From NCBI GenBank assembly GCA_903912445.1, contig CAIWHP010000127.1, positions 1 to 52,853 of the forward strand: a DNA stretch of 52,853 nucleotides. Direction: 5' to 3'. The stretch comes from an uncultured Lentisphaerota bacterium (GTDB taxonomy: Bacteria > Verrucomicrobiota > Kiritimatiellia > CAIQIC01). The notes beneath the pieces were generated by a model. The model saw nothing but the letters and a program-made list of their open reading frames with translations, was not told where the DNA came from and did no database searches. A program made the position numbers and the translations under genes. Positions 46,311-52,853 of the stretch are shown here, in pieces (position 1 is the stretch's first letter; each line of letters opens with the position of its first letter).

Positions 46311-47492
46311 ATGAGAGCAGCAGTGATACCGAGATTGCTTTTCACTTGTGCAATGGGTCTTGCGGGTTCACTAGCCTGTGCAACCACTAACGAGGCGGTA
46401 GTGCCGGACAACTTATCTCCGAGCAATGCTGACTTGGTGGCGATCACACCTAACTGCACTCTGTGGGCAACGAGAACGCGCAACATACCTACCAGCAAAG
46501 AGCGGGGAATGCATTCTTGGCGGCCCTATAAGACAACCTACTATACCGTTGGTCAAGGATTCACGAACCTCTTTAGAACCGCCGAATCATTCCATGATAA
46601 GTCGCCCGTTAAGCTATCTCCCTGTGGCTCCGTTCTCGTTGGTAGCGATTTCGTTCTTCTCTCAGCGCAGGATGCGGCTGCATCAACAAATGCCAACCGA
46701 CTTCGCGGACTGTCTTTCCAAAGTGATAACCGTAATTTTCAGGGTTGGACGTTCACGTTGGAAAATCCGGAGGTAGCAGACGTGGTTGTATCAACCAAAG
46801 CCACGTTTGTACCAACTAATCCAGCCATCTTGTCCCCTGTGAAGTTTCTCCGCGTAACAACCAGCCGAAAGACGGGGTGTCGCGTTCCCCTCTTCAGTTA
46901 TGCCACAACAAATGTAAGCCCGTCGTGGCGACGGGAGGATTGGAAGAATACATGGCCTGTGCGCTCTTTGGGGTATTGGAAAACCGACATGGTCATTTGG
47001 AATGGTCGTGAGTGGCAAGATGTCGGCCTTGGCTCCCTCACCAAAGTGGTCGCTCAAATTGTTATCGACTACAGGCACGACGACGGCGACAAATTTGCAC
47101 GCTGGTGTCGGCTCACCTATGGATTAGAAGACGATGGTAGTCGTGGCGTTTCGAAGACTCATATGCATGCAGACAACATGATTAGCGGGGTTTCCGGCAT
47201 CTTTAGTGGGTCTCCTGCAATCCCTGATCTGGATGACAAAGGCATTCGGGAAGCCGAAGAGATTGTAAAGACTCTGCCGCCATCCACGGGCGGAGACCTT
47301 ACTAATGGAATGGTCCGTATTACTGACTCCGGTGATCCGAGCGTCAGTCGCGCGTACATCAGAACCTATCCGTGCGCTGCCGTGCCTCAAAAGGTCATGC
47401 GGCTGTTGGACCTCATGGGCGGCTTTCGGTACGAAGCGAAAGAGATTCTGAAGCCAGAAGCTTCTGGAACCGAAAGAGAGCGCACCCCGTAA
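46311..47492 (+). CDS. Orphan exported protein of unusual base composition
   Basis: A 393-residue protein with an N-terminal export signal (MRAAVIPRLLFTCAMGLAGS then LACATTNEA). The rest contains beta-rich segments (HSWRPYKTTYYTVGQGF, SVLVGSDFVLLSAQD, DVVVSTKATFVPTN) and no recognised motif. The codon and base use is visibly more AT-rich than in the neighbours, with many AAT, ACA and TCT codons, so it may have been acquired recently. AGAAG directly precedes the ATG. The function is unknown; a trypsin-like or adhesin-like fold is possible but not shown. Confidence 0.6.
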   Translation: MRAAVIPRLLFTCAMGLAGSLACATTNEAVVPDNLSPSNADLVAITPNCTLWATRTRNIPTSKERGMHSWRPYKTTYYTVGQGFTNLFRTAESFHDKSPVKLSPCGSVLVGSDFVLLSAQDAAASTNANRLRGLSFQSDNRNFQGWTFTLENPEVADVVVSTKATFVPTNPAILSPVKFLRVTTSRKTGCRVPLFSYATTNVSPSWRREDWKNTWPVRSLGYWKTDMVIWNGREWQDVGLGSLTKVVAQIVIDYRHDDGDKFARWCRLTYGLEDDGSRGVSKTHMHADNMISGVSGIFSGSPAIPDLDDKGIREAEEIVKTLPPSTGGDLTNGMVRITDSGDPSVSRAYIRTYPCAAVPQKVMRLLDLMGGFRYEAKEILKPEASGTERERTP

Positions 47493-47622
47493 CGATTCAG
47501 ACCGTAAAGTCTGCTGCTACTCGTTTATTACTCTTCAAGACCGCCGTTCGCTTGTAACTTCTTGTCCTTCACCCCGGGAAGGTGCAGATATTTTCGTGGA
47601 TGGGGAAAGTTCACGAGAAAAC

Positions 47623-47668
47623 TTCCAAGGCTTGGAAAATCTCAGGAAAACTTTTCCAAGGTCTGGAA
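47623..47668. repeat. TTCCAA-N3-TTGGAA pair at the end of the GT9 gene
   Basis: TTCCAAGGCTTGGAA (47623-47637) and TTCCAAGGTCTGGAA (47654-47668, one mismatch). The second lies in the coding sequence and encodes FQTLEK on the minus strand, the final residues of the glycosyltransferase. Confidence 0.75.
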
Positions 47669-48640
47669 AACGGCGGCGGCGACGGCGGGCACCGTGAGCT
47701 CCGCGGTCTTGCCGTCGGGCGCCTGGAGGATGGTCACGCGTGGGCCGCGCGGGGCCCAGTGCTCGACGTTGCTCGGTCCGAACAGCGCGACGACCGGCAG
47801 CCCGAGCGCGGCGGCCAGATGCGTGATCCCGGAGTCGTTGCCGACGTAGGCGGCGCAGTTCGCCAGCACCGCGGCGACCTCGAGCAGCGTGCAATCTGTG
47901 AGGCGCGGCACAGCCGGCAGCTTGTGCGCGAGCGGCGGGACGAGTTCGGCGTCGGCCTCGCCCAAGAGTAGCAGCGGGGCGACGCCGGAGGGCAGCTGGC
48001 GCACCACCGCGACGAAATTTTCCAGCGGCCAGTTCTTGCGCGGGCTGCCGCTGCCGGGATGCACCGCCAGGATTTTCTGCGCACCCAAGCCGTGCGCGGC
48101 CAGCCAGTCGCGGCCCCACGCGAGCCGCTCCGGCCCCAGGGTGAGGCGCGGCTGCTCGACGCCCTCGGCGTAGAGGGCGAGCGCTTCCAGCGGCTTGAGC
48201 AACGCCTCCACCGCGTGGCCGGCGGTGATCAGCGGCGAGCCGTAGAGCACCTGCTGCGCGCCGGCGGCGGCCAGGTTGGCGCGGACGACGCCATCGAGGT
48301 CGTGCAGATAGGTGACGACGAAGTGGAACGAGCGGATGTAGTCGCGCTGGGCTTCGGTGAAGGCCGGGCGCGCCGCGAAGAAGCGCGCGATGCCCGCCTT
48401 GTCCAGCGACTCGACGCGGTCGACGAGCCCGGCGGCGTGGGCCAGCACGGCGACGTGCGGGTAGCCAACGAGCTCGATGTGCGCCAGCGGCCAGCGGGCG
48501 CGTAGCTTCTGGAGCGCGGGCAGTGTGACGATGAAGTCGCCGATCGCGCCGCCGCGCAGGACGAGGATGCGGACCGAGGCAGTGGGGTGCTGGAGTGTTG
48601 GGGTATGGGAGTGTTGGGGATCGGAAGTTTTGCCACTCAT
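47642..48640 (-). CDS. Glycosyltransferase family 9 (heptosyltransferase-like)
   Basis: Transfers a heptose or related sugar onto lipopolysaccharide core or another glycan. Family features are RILVLRGGAIGDFIVTLPAL at the start of the GT-B fold, AVHPGSGSPRKNWPLENF (the sugar-nucleotide phosphate site), and YVGNDSGITHLAAALGLP near the C-terminus. The ATG at 48640 is the only usable start after the preceding gene, but its first 20 codons (MSGKTSDPQHSHTPTLQHPT) are ACTCC-type repeat DNA and the family normally begins at the following RILVL. The last codons also come from a palindrome repeat. Confidence 0.85.
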   Translation of the reverse strand: MSGKTSDPQHSHTPTLQHPTASVRILVLRGGAIGDFIVTLPALQKLRARWPLAHIELVGYPHVAVLAHAAGLVDRVESLDKAGIARFFAARPAFTEAQRDYIRSFHFVVTYLHDLDGVVRANLAAAGAQQVLYGSPLITAGHAVEALLKPLEALALYAEGVEQPRLTLGPERLAWGRDWLAAHGLGAQKILAVHPGSGSPRKNWPLENFVAVVRQLPSGVAPLLLLGEADAELVPPLAHKLPAVPRLTDCTLLEVAAVLANCAAYVGNDSGITHLAAALGLPVVALFGPSNVEHWAPRGPRVTILQAPDGKTAELTVPAVAAAVFQTLEKFS

Positions 48641-48672
48641 TACTCCATCACTCCAGTACTCCAACACTCCAT
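48591..48672. repeat. ACTCCA-type repeat in inverted arrangement at the GT9 5' end
   Basis: TGGAGTGTTGGGGTATGGGA-type sequence (48591-48622) and TACTCCATCACTCCAGTACT-type sequence (48641-48672) are inverted copies of a short tandem motif. They fill the gap between two genes and encode the N-terminus of the GT9 protein. Confidence 0.7.
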
Positions 48673-48675
48673 TCT

Positions 48676-49227
48676 TCAGAAGATCTTCCCGCCGAGATAG
48701 AGCAGCAACAGGCCCAGCGCGAGGCGCACGCCGCCGCCGACGCGGCAGCGCAGCGGAGTGCGCGTGATGAACTCGAAGAAGCGGCGCGCGCGGTAGGGCG
48801 TGAGCACGAAGGCGATGCCGGCGATGATCCATAGGTAGGCCAGCACGATCGGGATATAGCGCCACAGCGAGGGGTGGAAGCGCGCGGCGTCGAGGATCGG
48901 GCCGGCGACGAGCAGCAGCAGGCCGCCGAGCGCGCGCGGGGCGAGCAGCTCGTCCATGAAGATGCAGACGAGGATGATGATCACCGGGATGAGCAGCCAG
49001 AGCCACGGGCGGACGTAGTCGAAGAACTGCCAAAGCGGCTCGTGGTAGAGCAGCCAGCCGAACCACGAGAGGTCGAGCGCGGCCAGCAGCCAGCCCGGCA
49101 CGCGGCTGCGCGGGAAGCCCAGCAGCACCCTCCGGAACAGGTCGGGCGCGAGAAGGGCAGGCAGGTTGACGAGCACAAAAATTGTGCCCAACCCCAACGC
49201 GATCCAGCTAAGCGGTAAAGATTCCAT
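48676..49227 (-). CDS. Integral membrane protein of unknown function
   Basis: A 183-residue protein with about five hydrophobic helices (for example LSWIALGLGTIFVLVNLPAL, LWLLIPVIIILVCIFMD, IVLAYLWIIAGIAFVLTPY) and short charged loops. The start at 49227 (MESLPLSW) is preferred because GAGG lies eight bases upstream, with 49233 as an alternative. No family is recognised. It lies 35 bases before the GT9 gene on the same strand, so a role in envelope glycan synthesis is possible but unproven. Confidence 0.7.
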   Translation of the reverse strand: MESLPLSWIALGLGTIFVLVNLPALLAPDLFRRVLLGFPRSRVPGWLLAALDLSWFGWLLYHEPLWQFFDYVRPWLWLLIPVIIILVCIFMDELLAPRALGGLLLLVAGPILDAARFHPSLWRYIPIVLAYLWIIAGIAFVLTPYRARRFFEFITRTPLRCRVGGGVRLALGLLLLYLGGKIF

Positions 49228-49355
49228 CGTCATGGCCTCAAACGGCGGGCCATTCTGCGGATTCGGGCCCAAAAGTCACGCCGAATGTCGCCGGGGTGGT
49301 CGGCATGGACCTTTTCCTGGCCCGCCGCGAAATGCGGGCTGGGCTGAATGCGGTA

Positions 49356-49383
49356 TTGACGTCGGGCGTTTTTTCCGTAGCAT
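49356..49383 (+). promoter_or_regulatory. tRNA promoter
   Basis: TTGACG (49356-49361) and TAGCAT (49378-49383) with a 16-base spacer end 13 bases before the tRNA. Confidence 0.55.
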
Positions 49384-49396
49384 CTCCGCCGCCCTT

Positions 49397-49472
49397 GGCG
49401 GGATAGCTCAGTTGGCAGAGCAAGGGACTCATAAGCCCTGGGTCGGGGGTTCAATTCCCTCTCCCGCCACCA
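49397..49472 (+). tRNA. tRNA with CAT anticodon, elongator tRNA-Met or tRNA-Ile2
   Basis: The 76 bases fold as a full cloverleaf: acceptor GGCGGGA with TCCCGCC, D-arm GCTC/GAGC, anticodon loop CTCATAA, T-arm with loop TTCAATT, and encoded CCA. The anticodon is CAT. The GCTCAGTTGG D-loop and lack of initiator-type features exclude tRNA-fMet. Whether C34 is modified to lysidine (Ile) or not (Met) cannot be read from the sequence, though elongator Met is likelier. One A-G pair closes the anticodon stem. Confidence 0.95.
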
Positions 49473-49781
49473 TTTTGATCGCCGGTTGCCGCTGACAGCC
49501 CTGCAGCCGGCGCTCCTACACTCGCCACAGCGGGCTGTGCCTCGCGCTTCCGGCGATGCGGCCGTTCACAAATCACGCCAGAAACGCAGTCAGGGAAAAC
49601 CATCGCAAAAGCGTTGGAAGCCACCACGGATGGGGGCTTTTGTGGTTGACTTGGGCTGTTGATGTGGCCTATAGATTTTTTTACATGGGTTGCCTTGGGA
49701 GCGGCATGTGTAATAGGGAATAGGATAGTCAGGACTGAGCAGGATTCTCTTCATCCCGGGCGGCCTGCATAAGGGGTTTGT
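49473..49781. other. Gap between the tRNA and the GTPase gene, with a promoter
   Basis: The 309 bases hold no gene. TTGACT (49646-49651) and TATAGA (49670-49675), 18 bases apart, form a probable promoter for the GTPase gene about 100 bases downstream. AAGGGG lies five bases before the next ATG. Confidence 0.5.
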
Positions 49782-51761
49782 ATGGCCGAAAAACTTTGGC
49801 AGATGATCGACCAGCAGGGCGGCTCCGTGCATGTTTTCAAGACCTTCCCGGTGGTCATTGGGCGCGGGGATGAATGCGACGTCCAACTCGACGACGAGTC
49901 CGTTTCAAATCTTCACGTCCAGATCAAGCAGGATGGCAAGACCCTGCTGCTCGAAGATTTGGGCAGCAGCAACGGGACTTTTGTAGACGGGCAGCAGATC
50001 AAATCGGTCAAAATAACCCCTGTCTCGGGCGAAGAAAAAGTCCCCCTGCAGATTGCCGCGCAGCACTTCACCTTGTTCTATGGCGCGGAAAAAGCAGGCC
50101 ACCCCAAGGCGCCGAAGGCGCAACCTGCTGCGCCCAGTCCCGCAGCAGGGGAACAGTGGTTCTACAGTCACGGCGGGCAGCAGTTCGGCCCGCTCACCGC
50201 GGTGGAGATGTTCAACGCGGTCGATCAAGGCAGCTTGCAACCCACCGACGACGTGTGGCGGCCGGACATACCCGGCGGCATGAAAGCCTTCGAGGTGGCC
50301 GGTCTTTTCACGAATGCCCCGGACGTCGAGGCAGGGGCGGCGACGGTCATCAACGACCCGCAGAACCGCGAACGGGTTACCTGCCCCTATTGCTGGCACC
50401 GATTTTCTCCCGAAGAGGTGCTCTATATTGCCAACCATTCCGACCTTCGGGGCGATCCCGTGCTGGGGTCTGACGATTTCCAACGCTTCCTGCCTTCGCG
50501 TTTCACGCCGGAGGGCCTGGCGCTGGACGCAGGGGGGGTGATTTGTCCTGACTTGGCCTGTCCGCAATGCCACCTGCGGATTCCGGCGGCCTTGCTGGAC
50601 ATGCCGCCGCTGTTCATATCCATCGTCGGTGCATCCGGCAGCGGAAAATCTTATTTGTTGGCGAGCATGAGCTGGAAGCTCCGCACCACCCTGCCGGAGT
50701 TATTTTCCGTGCGCTACACGGATGTGGATGCGATCACGAACCTATGGCTCAATGAATACGAAGAGAAGTTGTTCCATCAGGACGACGATCAAGCTTGGCA
50801 GACCATCGACAAAACGGATCCGCACGCTCAAAAACTTTTCCGCCAGATCACCTTGAAGAACATGGATGTTTTCCTGCCCCTGCCGTGCATGTACAGCCTG
50901 CAGGCTGAACAGGGGAAACTGGAGGGCATCGAGGAAAGCAATGCCCAGCGCACCTTGATCCTCTATGACAATGCGGGTGAGAATTTCGAGCCCGGCAAAG
51001 ATAACTCCGTCAATCTCGGCACCCGTCACTTGATCCATGCGGAGGGTCTGCTGTTCCTGTTCGATCCCACCATTGACTCGCGCCTTCGACGCGCGTTTCA
51101 TGGCGCAGATCTTCAAATGAGCATGGGGGCAGCACATCGGCAGGATAAATACGTGGTCGAAATGGTGGATCGCATCCGTAAATATTTGGGCCTGAAGCGG
51201 AACGTGAAATATGCCAAACCCATCATCATCGCCATCTCCAAGGCCGATGTACTGCGGGAGTTGATCCAGCTCGATGAGAGTCCTTGGGTGTGGAATGCCG
51301 CCACCCAGACCTATGCCCTGAACATGTCCAAGATCGCCGAGATCTCCTTCATCGCGCGCACGATCATGTTGAAATATGCCCCCGAGGTCGTCCGCGCCGC
51401 CGAATCTTTTTCCGATAATGTGGTATACCTACCCAACAGCGCGCTGGGCCATAGCCCCAGTTTGAACAAGGGGATCATCTCCGTGCGGCCCGCCGACGTA
51501 AAGCCCCAGTGGGCCGAGGTGCCCGTGCTCTATTTTCTGGCCCGGCTCGGCCTAATCCCTTCCATCCGGCAGGATGACCCCGCCGCCGTGCACCCGGCCA
51601 AGTGCGAGCGTGCGGGCCAGTCCTGGCATGTCCGCTTGGCGGAGACGGACAAGGATGACCTCGAGGTACCGGTCTATTATTCGGGCTACACCTTGCAGTG
51701 CCCCACGACCCACAGGCGGTTCCGCGTGCCGCAAATGACCGTGGAGGCGACCACCCTTTGA
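49782..51761 (+). CDS. FHA-GYF zinc-ribbon P-loop GTPase (DO-GTPase-like)
   Basis: A 659-residue protein with several modules. Residues 1-100 are a forkhead-associated domain (FPVVIGRGDECDVQLDD, LHVQIKQDGKTLLLEDLGSS and NGTFVDG). About 120-175 is a GYF_2/DUF4339-type domain (EQWFYSHGGQQFGPLTAVE). A zinc ribbon of CPYC and CPDLACPQC cysteines follows (about 200-265). The rest is a P-loop GTPase: GASGSGKS (283-290), DNAGE at 396-400 as the switch II motif, and SKAD (486-489) as the G4 motif. This combination resembles the double-GTPase (DO-GTPase) families described with GAP1 proteins in bacterial conflict systems. The next gene encodes a GAP1-type protein. Confidence 0.82.
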   Translation: MAEKLWQMIDQQGGSVHVFKTFPVVIGRGDECDVQLDDESVSNLHVQIKQDGKTLLLEDLGSSNGTFVDGQQIKSVKITPVSGEEKVPLQIAAQHFTLFYGAEKAGHPKAPKAQPAAPSPAAGEQWFYSHGGQQFGPLTAVEMFNAVDQGSLQPTDDVWRPDIPGGMKAFEVAGLFTNAPDVEAGAATVINDPQNRERVTCPYCWHRFSPEEVLYIANHSDLRGDPVLGSDDFQRFLPSRFTPEGLALDAGGVICPDLACPQCHLRIPAALLDMPPLFISIVGASGSGKSYLLASMSWKLRTTLPELFSVRYTDVDAITNLWLNEYEEKLFHQDDDQAWQTIDKTDPHAQKLFRQITLKNMDVFLPLPCMYSLQAEQGKLEGIEESNAQRTLILYDNAGENFEPGKDNSVNLGTRHLIHAEGLLFLFDPTIDSRLRRAFHGADLQMSMGAAHRQDKYVVEMVDRIRKYLGLKRNVKYAKPIIIAISKADVLRELIQLDESPWVWNAATQTYALNMSKIAEISFIARTIMLKYAPEVVRAAESFSDNVVYLPNSALGHSPSLNKGIISVRPADVKPQWAEVPVLYFLARLGLIPSIRQDDPAAVHPAKCERAGQSWHVRLAETDKDDLEVPVYYSGYTLQCPTTHRRFRVPQMTVEATTL

Positions 51762-51784
51762 GGCCCTGACAGGAGCTACACACC

Positions 51785-52853
51785 ATGGCTTTTGAACTGA
51801 TCTTCACCTCGGTGCCACGCGGCCTCAAACCCGGCTCGCGCGGATTCGCCACAGTCGCCTACACCCAAGGCATGCCGGCCAACTGCGTGCAAACCTGCGA
51901 GGGCATCAGCGGCTACACCCATGTCTTCTCGCCTCAGGACCCGATGTATGCCAAGAATCCGGTGGCCTATAGCCATTATCGCTTCCGCCTCGGAGGCCAA
52001 GCCTATTCTATCCTGTCGCGCGTGGCCTCCTATGAGATGGATTATTCCGGCCGCACCAACAAACTGGCGCACCATGTGATGGTGAGCGAGGACGAACAAA
52101 AGGCTGTGCTCGGCGGGCCGGCCTGGGCCATGACCTCGGATAAACTATTCGACAAGAAATGGACTGGAGAACCGCGCCTGATTGAAAAGACGCGTTCAGT
52201 GCATGATGTCGCCGTTAAGTATTACGAAGCGAAACACTGGGCGACCAGTAAACTCTTGGAGGCGGGTTGGGCCGGCGTGATTGCGCAACGCTTCAAGGAC
52301 GCACCCGACAAGCCGGTATTCCTGATTTTCGAGCTGGAACAGGATTTGCTGACAATGGTTGCAGAGGTCACCTCGCTCCTGCCGGAAAATAAGCGCTGGG
52401 CGTTCACTTTCAGCACCTATTTCACGACCCTCCCACAGGGCACCGATTGCTTCTTGCGCTGCTGCCTGCCGGGCGCAGAAGCGCTGTCGATGGCGCGCCG
52501 GATGCCGGATGCCTTGGTGCTGGACCTCACTGGAGAGAAACCAAGATTGACAGAGAACGGACCGCTGATCGATGCGGCGCGCGAAGGCAACAAACCAGAG
52601 TGGGCCCAACAGCCCAGTTCGGCGCGTTTCGATCTGACGCCAGCGTGGGAACCTGCCTCAAAAGCGGAACCGAAGCCACGCCTGGGATTTAAGCAAGTAG
52701 TCGTGGCTGAGGTGCCTAATGCGAAGCACGGTAGGGTTGTGGTTTCCGTTGGCAGTGGTGGTGCGCGAGCGCCAGCAAGAATCTCTTGGCTGAACTGGGT
52801 GGCCGGGATTGCGACGCTGTGTTTATTTGTCGGAGTAATGATATGGATATTTA
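51785..52853 (+). CDS. GAP1-N2-type GTPase-associated protein, 3' truncated by the window edge
   Basis: The frame from ATG 51785 is open to the last base, giving 356 residues. It starts MAFELIFTSVPRGLKPGSRG and continues GYTHVFSPQDPMYAKNPVAY and RTNKLAHHVMVSEDE, the pattern of the N-terminal domain of GTPase-associated protein 1 (type 2), followed by a probable GAP1 middle domain. The final visible residues form a transmembrane helix (WLNWVAGIATLCLFVGVMIW). GAP1 proteins are proposed to work with the adjacent GTPase. The start is 23 bases after the GTPase stop, with GGAG in between, so the two form an operon. The rest of the protein lies outside the window. Confidence 0.82.
   Translation, partial: MAFELIFTSVPRGLKPGSRGFATVAYTQGMPANCVQTCEGISGYTHVFSPQDPMYAKNPVAYSHYRFRLGGQAYSILSRVASYEMDYSGRTNKLAHHVMVSEDEQKAVLGGPAWAMTSDKLFDKKWTGEPRLIEKTRSVHDVAVKYYEAKHWATSKLLEAGWAGVIAQRFKDAPDKPVFLIFELEQDLLTMVAEVTSLLPENKRWAFTFSTYFTTLPQGTDCFLRCCLPGAEALSMARRMPDALVLDLTGEKPRLTENGPLIDAAREGNKPEWAQQPSSARFDLTPAWEPASKAEPKPRLGFKQVVVAEVPNAKHGRVVVSVGSGGARAPARISWLNWVAGIATLCLFVGVMIWIF

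Noticed and set aside
49397-49781. An integrated element using the tRNA as attachment site
   Set aside because: No integrase and no second copy of the tRNA 3' end is visible within the window; the right boundary is outside it.

Overview
The window is GC-rich bacterial DNA with densely packed genes, one elongator-type tRNA, no rRNA, no recognisable transposase, no phage genes and no CRISPR array. Secreted glycan-degrading enzymes, a DUF4838-type protein, a Tat-exported Gfo/Idh/MocA oxidoreductase, a GAP1/GTPase pair and hgcAB together suggest a PVC-superphylum anaerobe, most likely Kiritimatiellota (Lentisphaerota is an alternative). This placement is inference; no phylogenetic marker was compared.

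Region 1 (about 2-17850, all +) is a secreted carbohydrate-processing locus: a 5'-truncated DUF3863-like protein, a 1630-residue deacetylase-like/GH78 alpha-L-rhamnosidase fusion, a beta-helix protein, a sialidase-like protein, two toroid/beta-sandwich lyase-like proteins, a DUF4838 protein and a Tat lipoprotein oxidoreductase. Most carry signal peptides. Region 2 (18116-26676) holds a TPR membrane protein, a bidirectional terminator, a minus-strand group (CpXC, NamZ-like muramidase, panC, zinc ribbon, panB, a small lipoprotein fragment), a small plus-strand lipoprotein, and a BtuC/BtuD-type corrinoid or iron-chelate importer. Region 3 (26767-34664) holds an epimerase-like protein, rhamnulokinase, a PHP-type protein, an SDR, methionyl-tRNA formyltransferase and an acyl-CoA synthetase. 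Rhamnulokinase fits the rhamnosidase of region 1.

Region 4 (34873-45920, all +) is the most striking. It has two consecutive ArsR-headed transcription units. The first (34908-38393) encodes ArsR, two thioredoxin-fold proteins, a CcdA-type membrane protein, a GcvH-like lipoyl carrier, two tandem DGC-type putative zinc-binding proteins and an OsmC-family protein. The second (38461-45920) begins with an ArsR carrying the As(III) motif ELCVC behind a promoter with a perfect inverted repeat. It continues with a cysteine-rich membrane thioredoxin-like protein, a second CcdA-like protein, hgcA and hgcB (the mercury-methylation pair), arsD, an in-frame arsA-arsC fusion, a second arsC and acr3. The reading proposed here is that mercury methylation, arsenic detoxification and a membrane thiol-relay are co-transcribed and co-regulated.

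Region 5 (46311-52853) holds an AT-richer orphan secreted protein, a GT9 glycosyltransferase, a membrane protein, the CAT-anticodon tRNA and, at the right edge, an FHA/GYF P-loop GTPase with a partial GAP1-type protein, resembling a GTPase-based conflict system.

Several dispersed repeat families run through the window. The clearest is the 15-base palindrome TTCCAA-N3-TTGGAA, usually in pairs with complementary centres, found at eight loci mostly at gene ends. Several genes also appear to have a -10 box exactly six bases before the start codon, suggesting leaderless transcripts.
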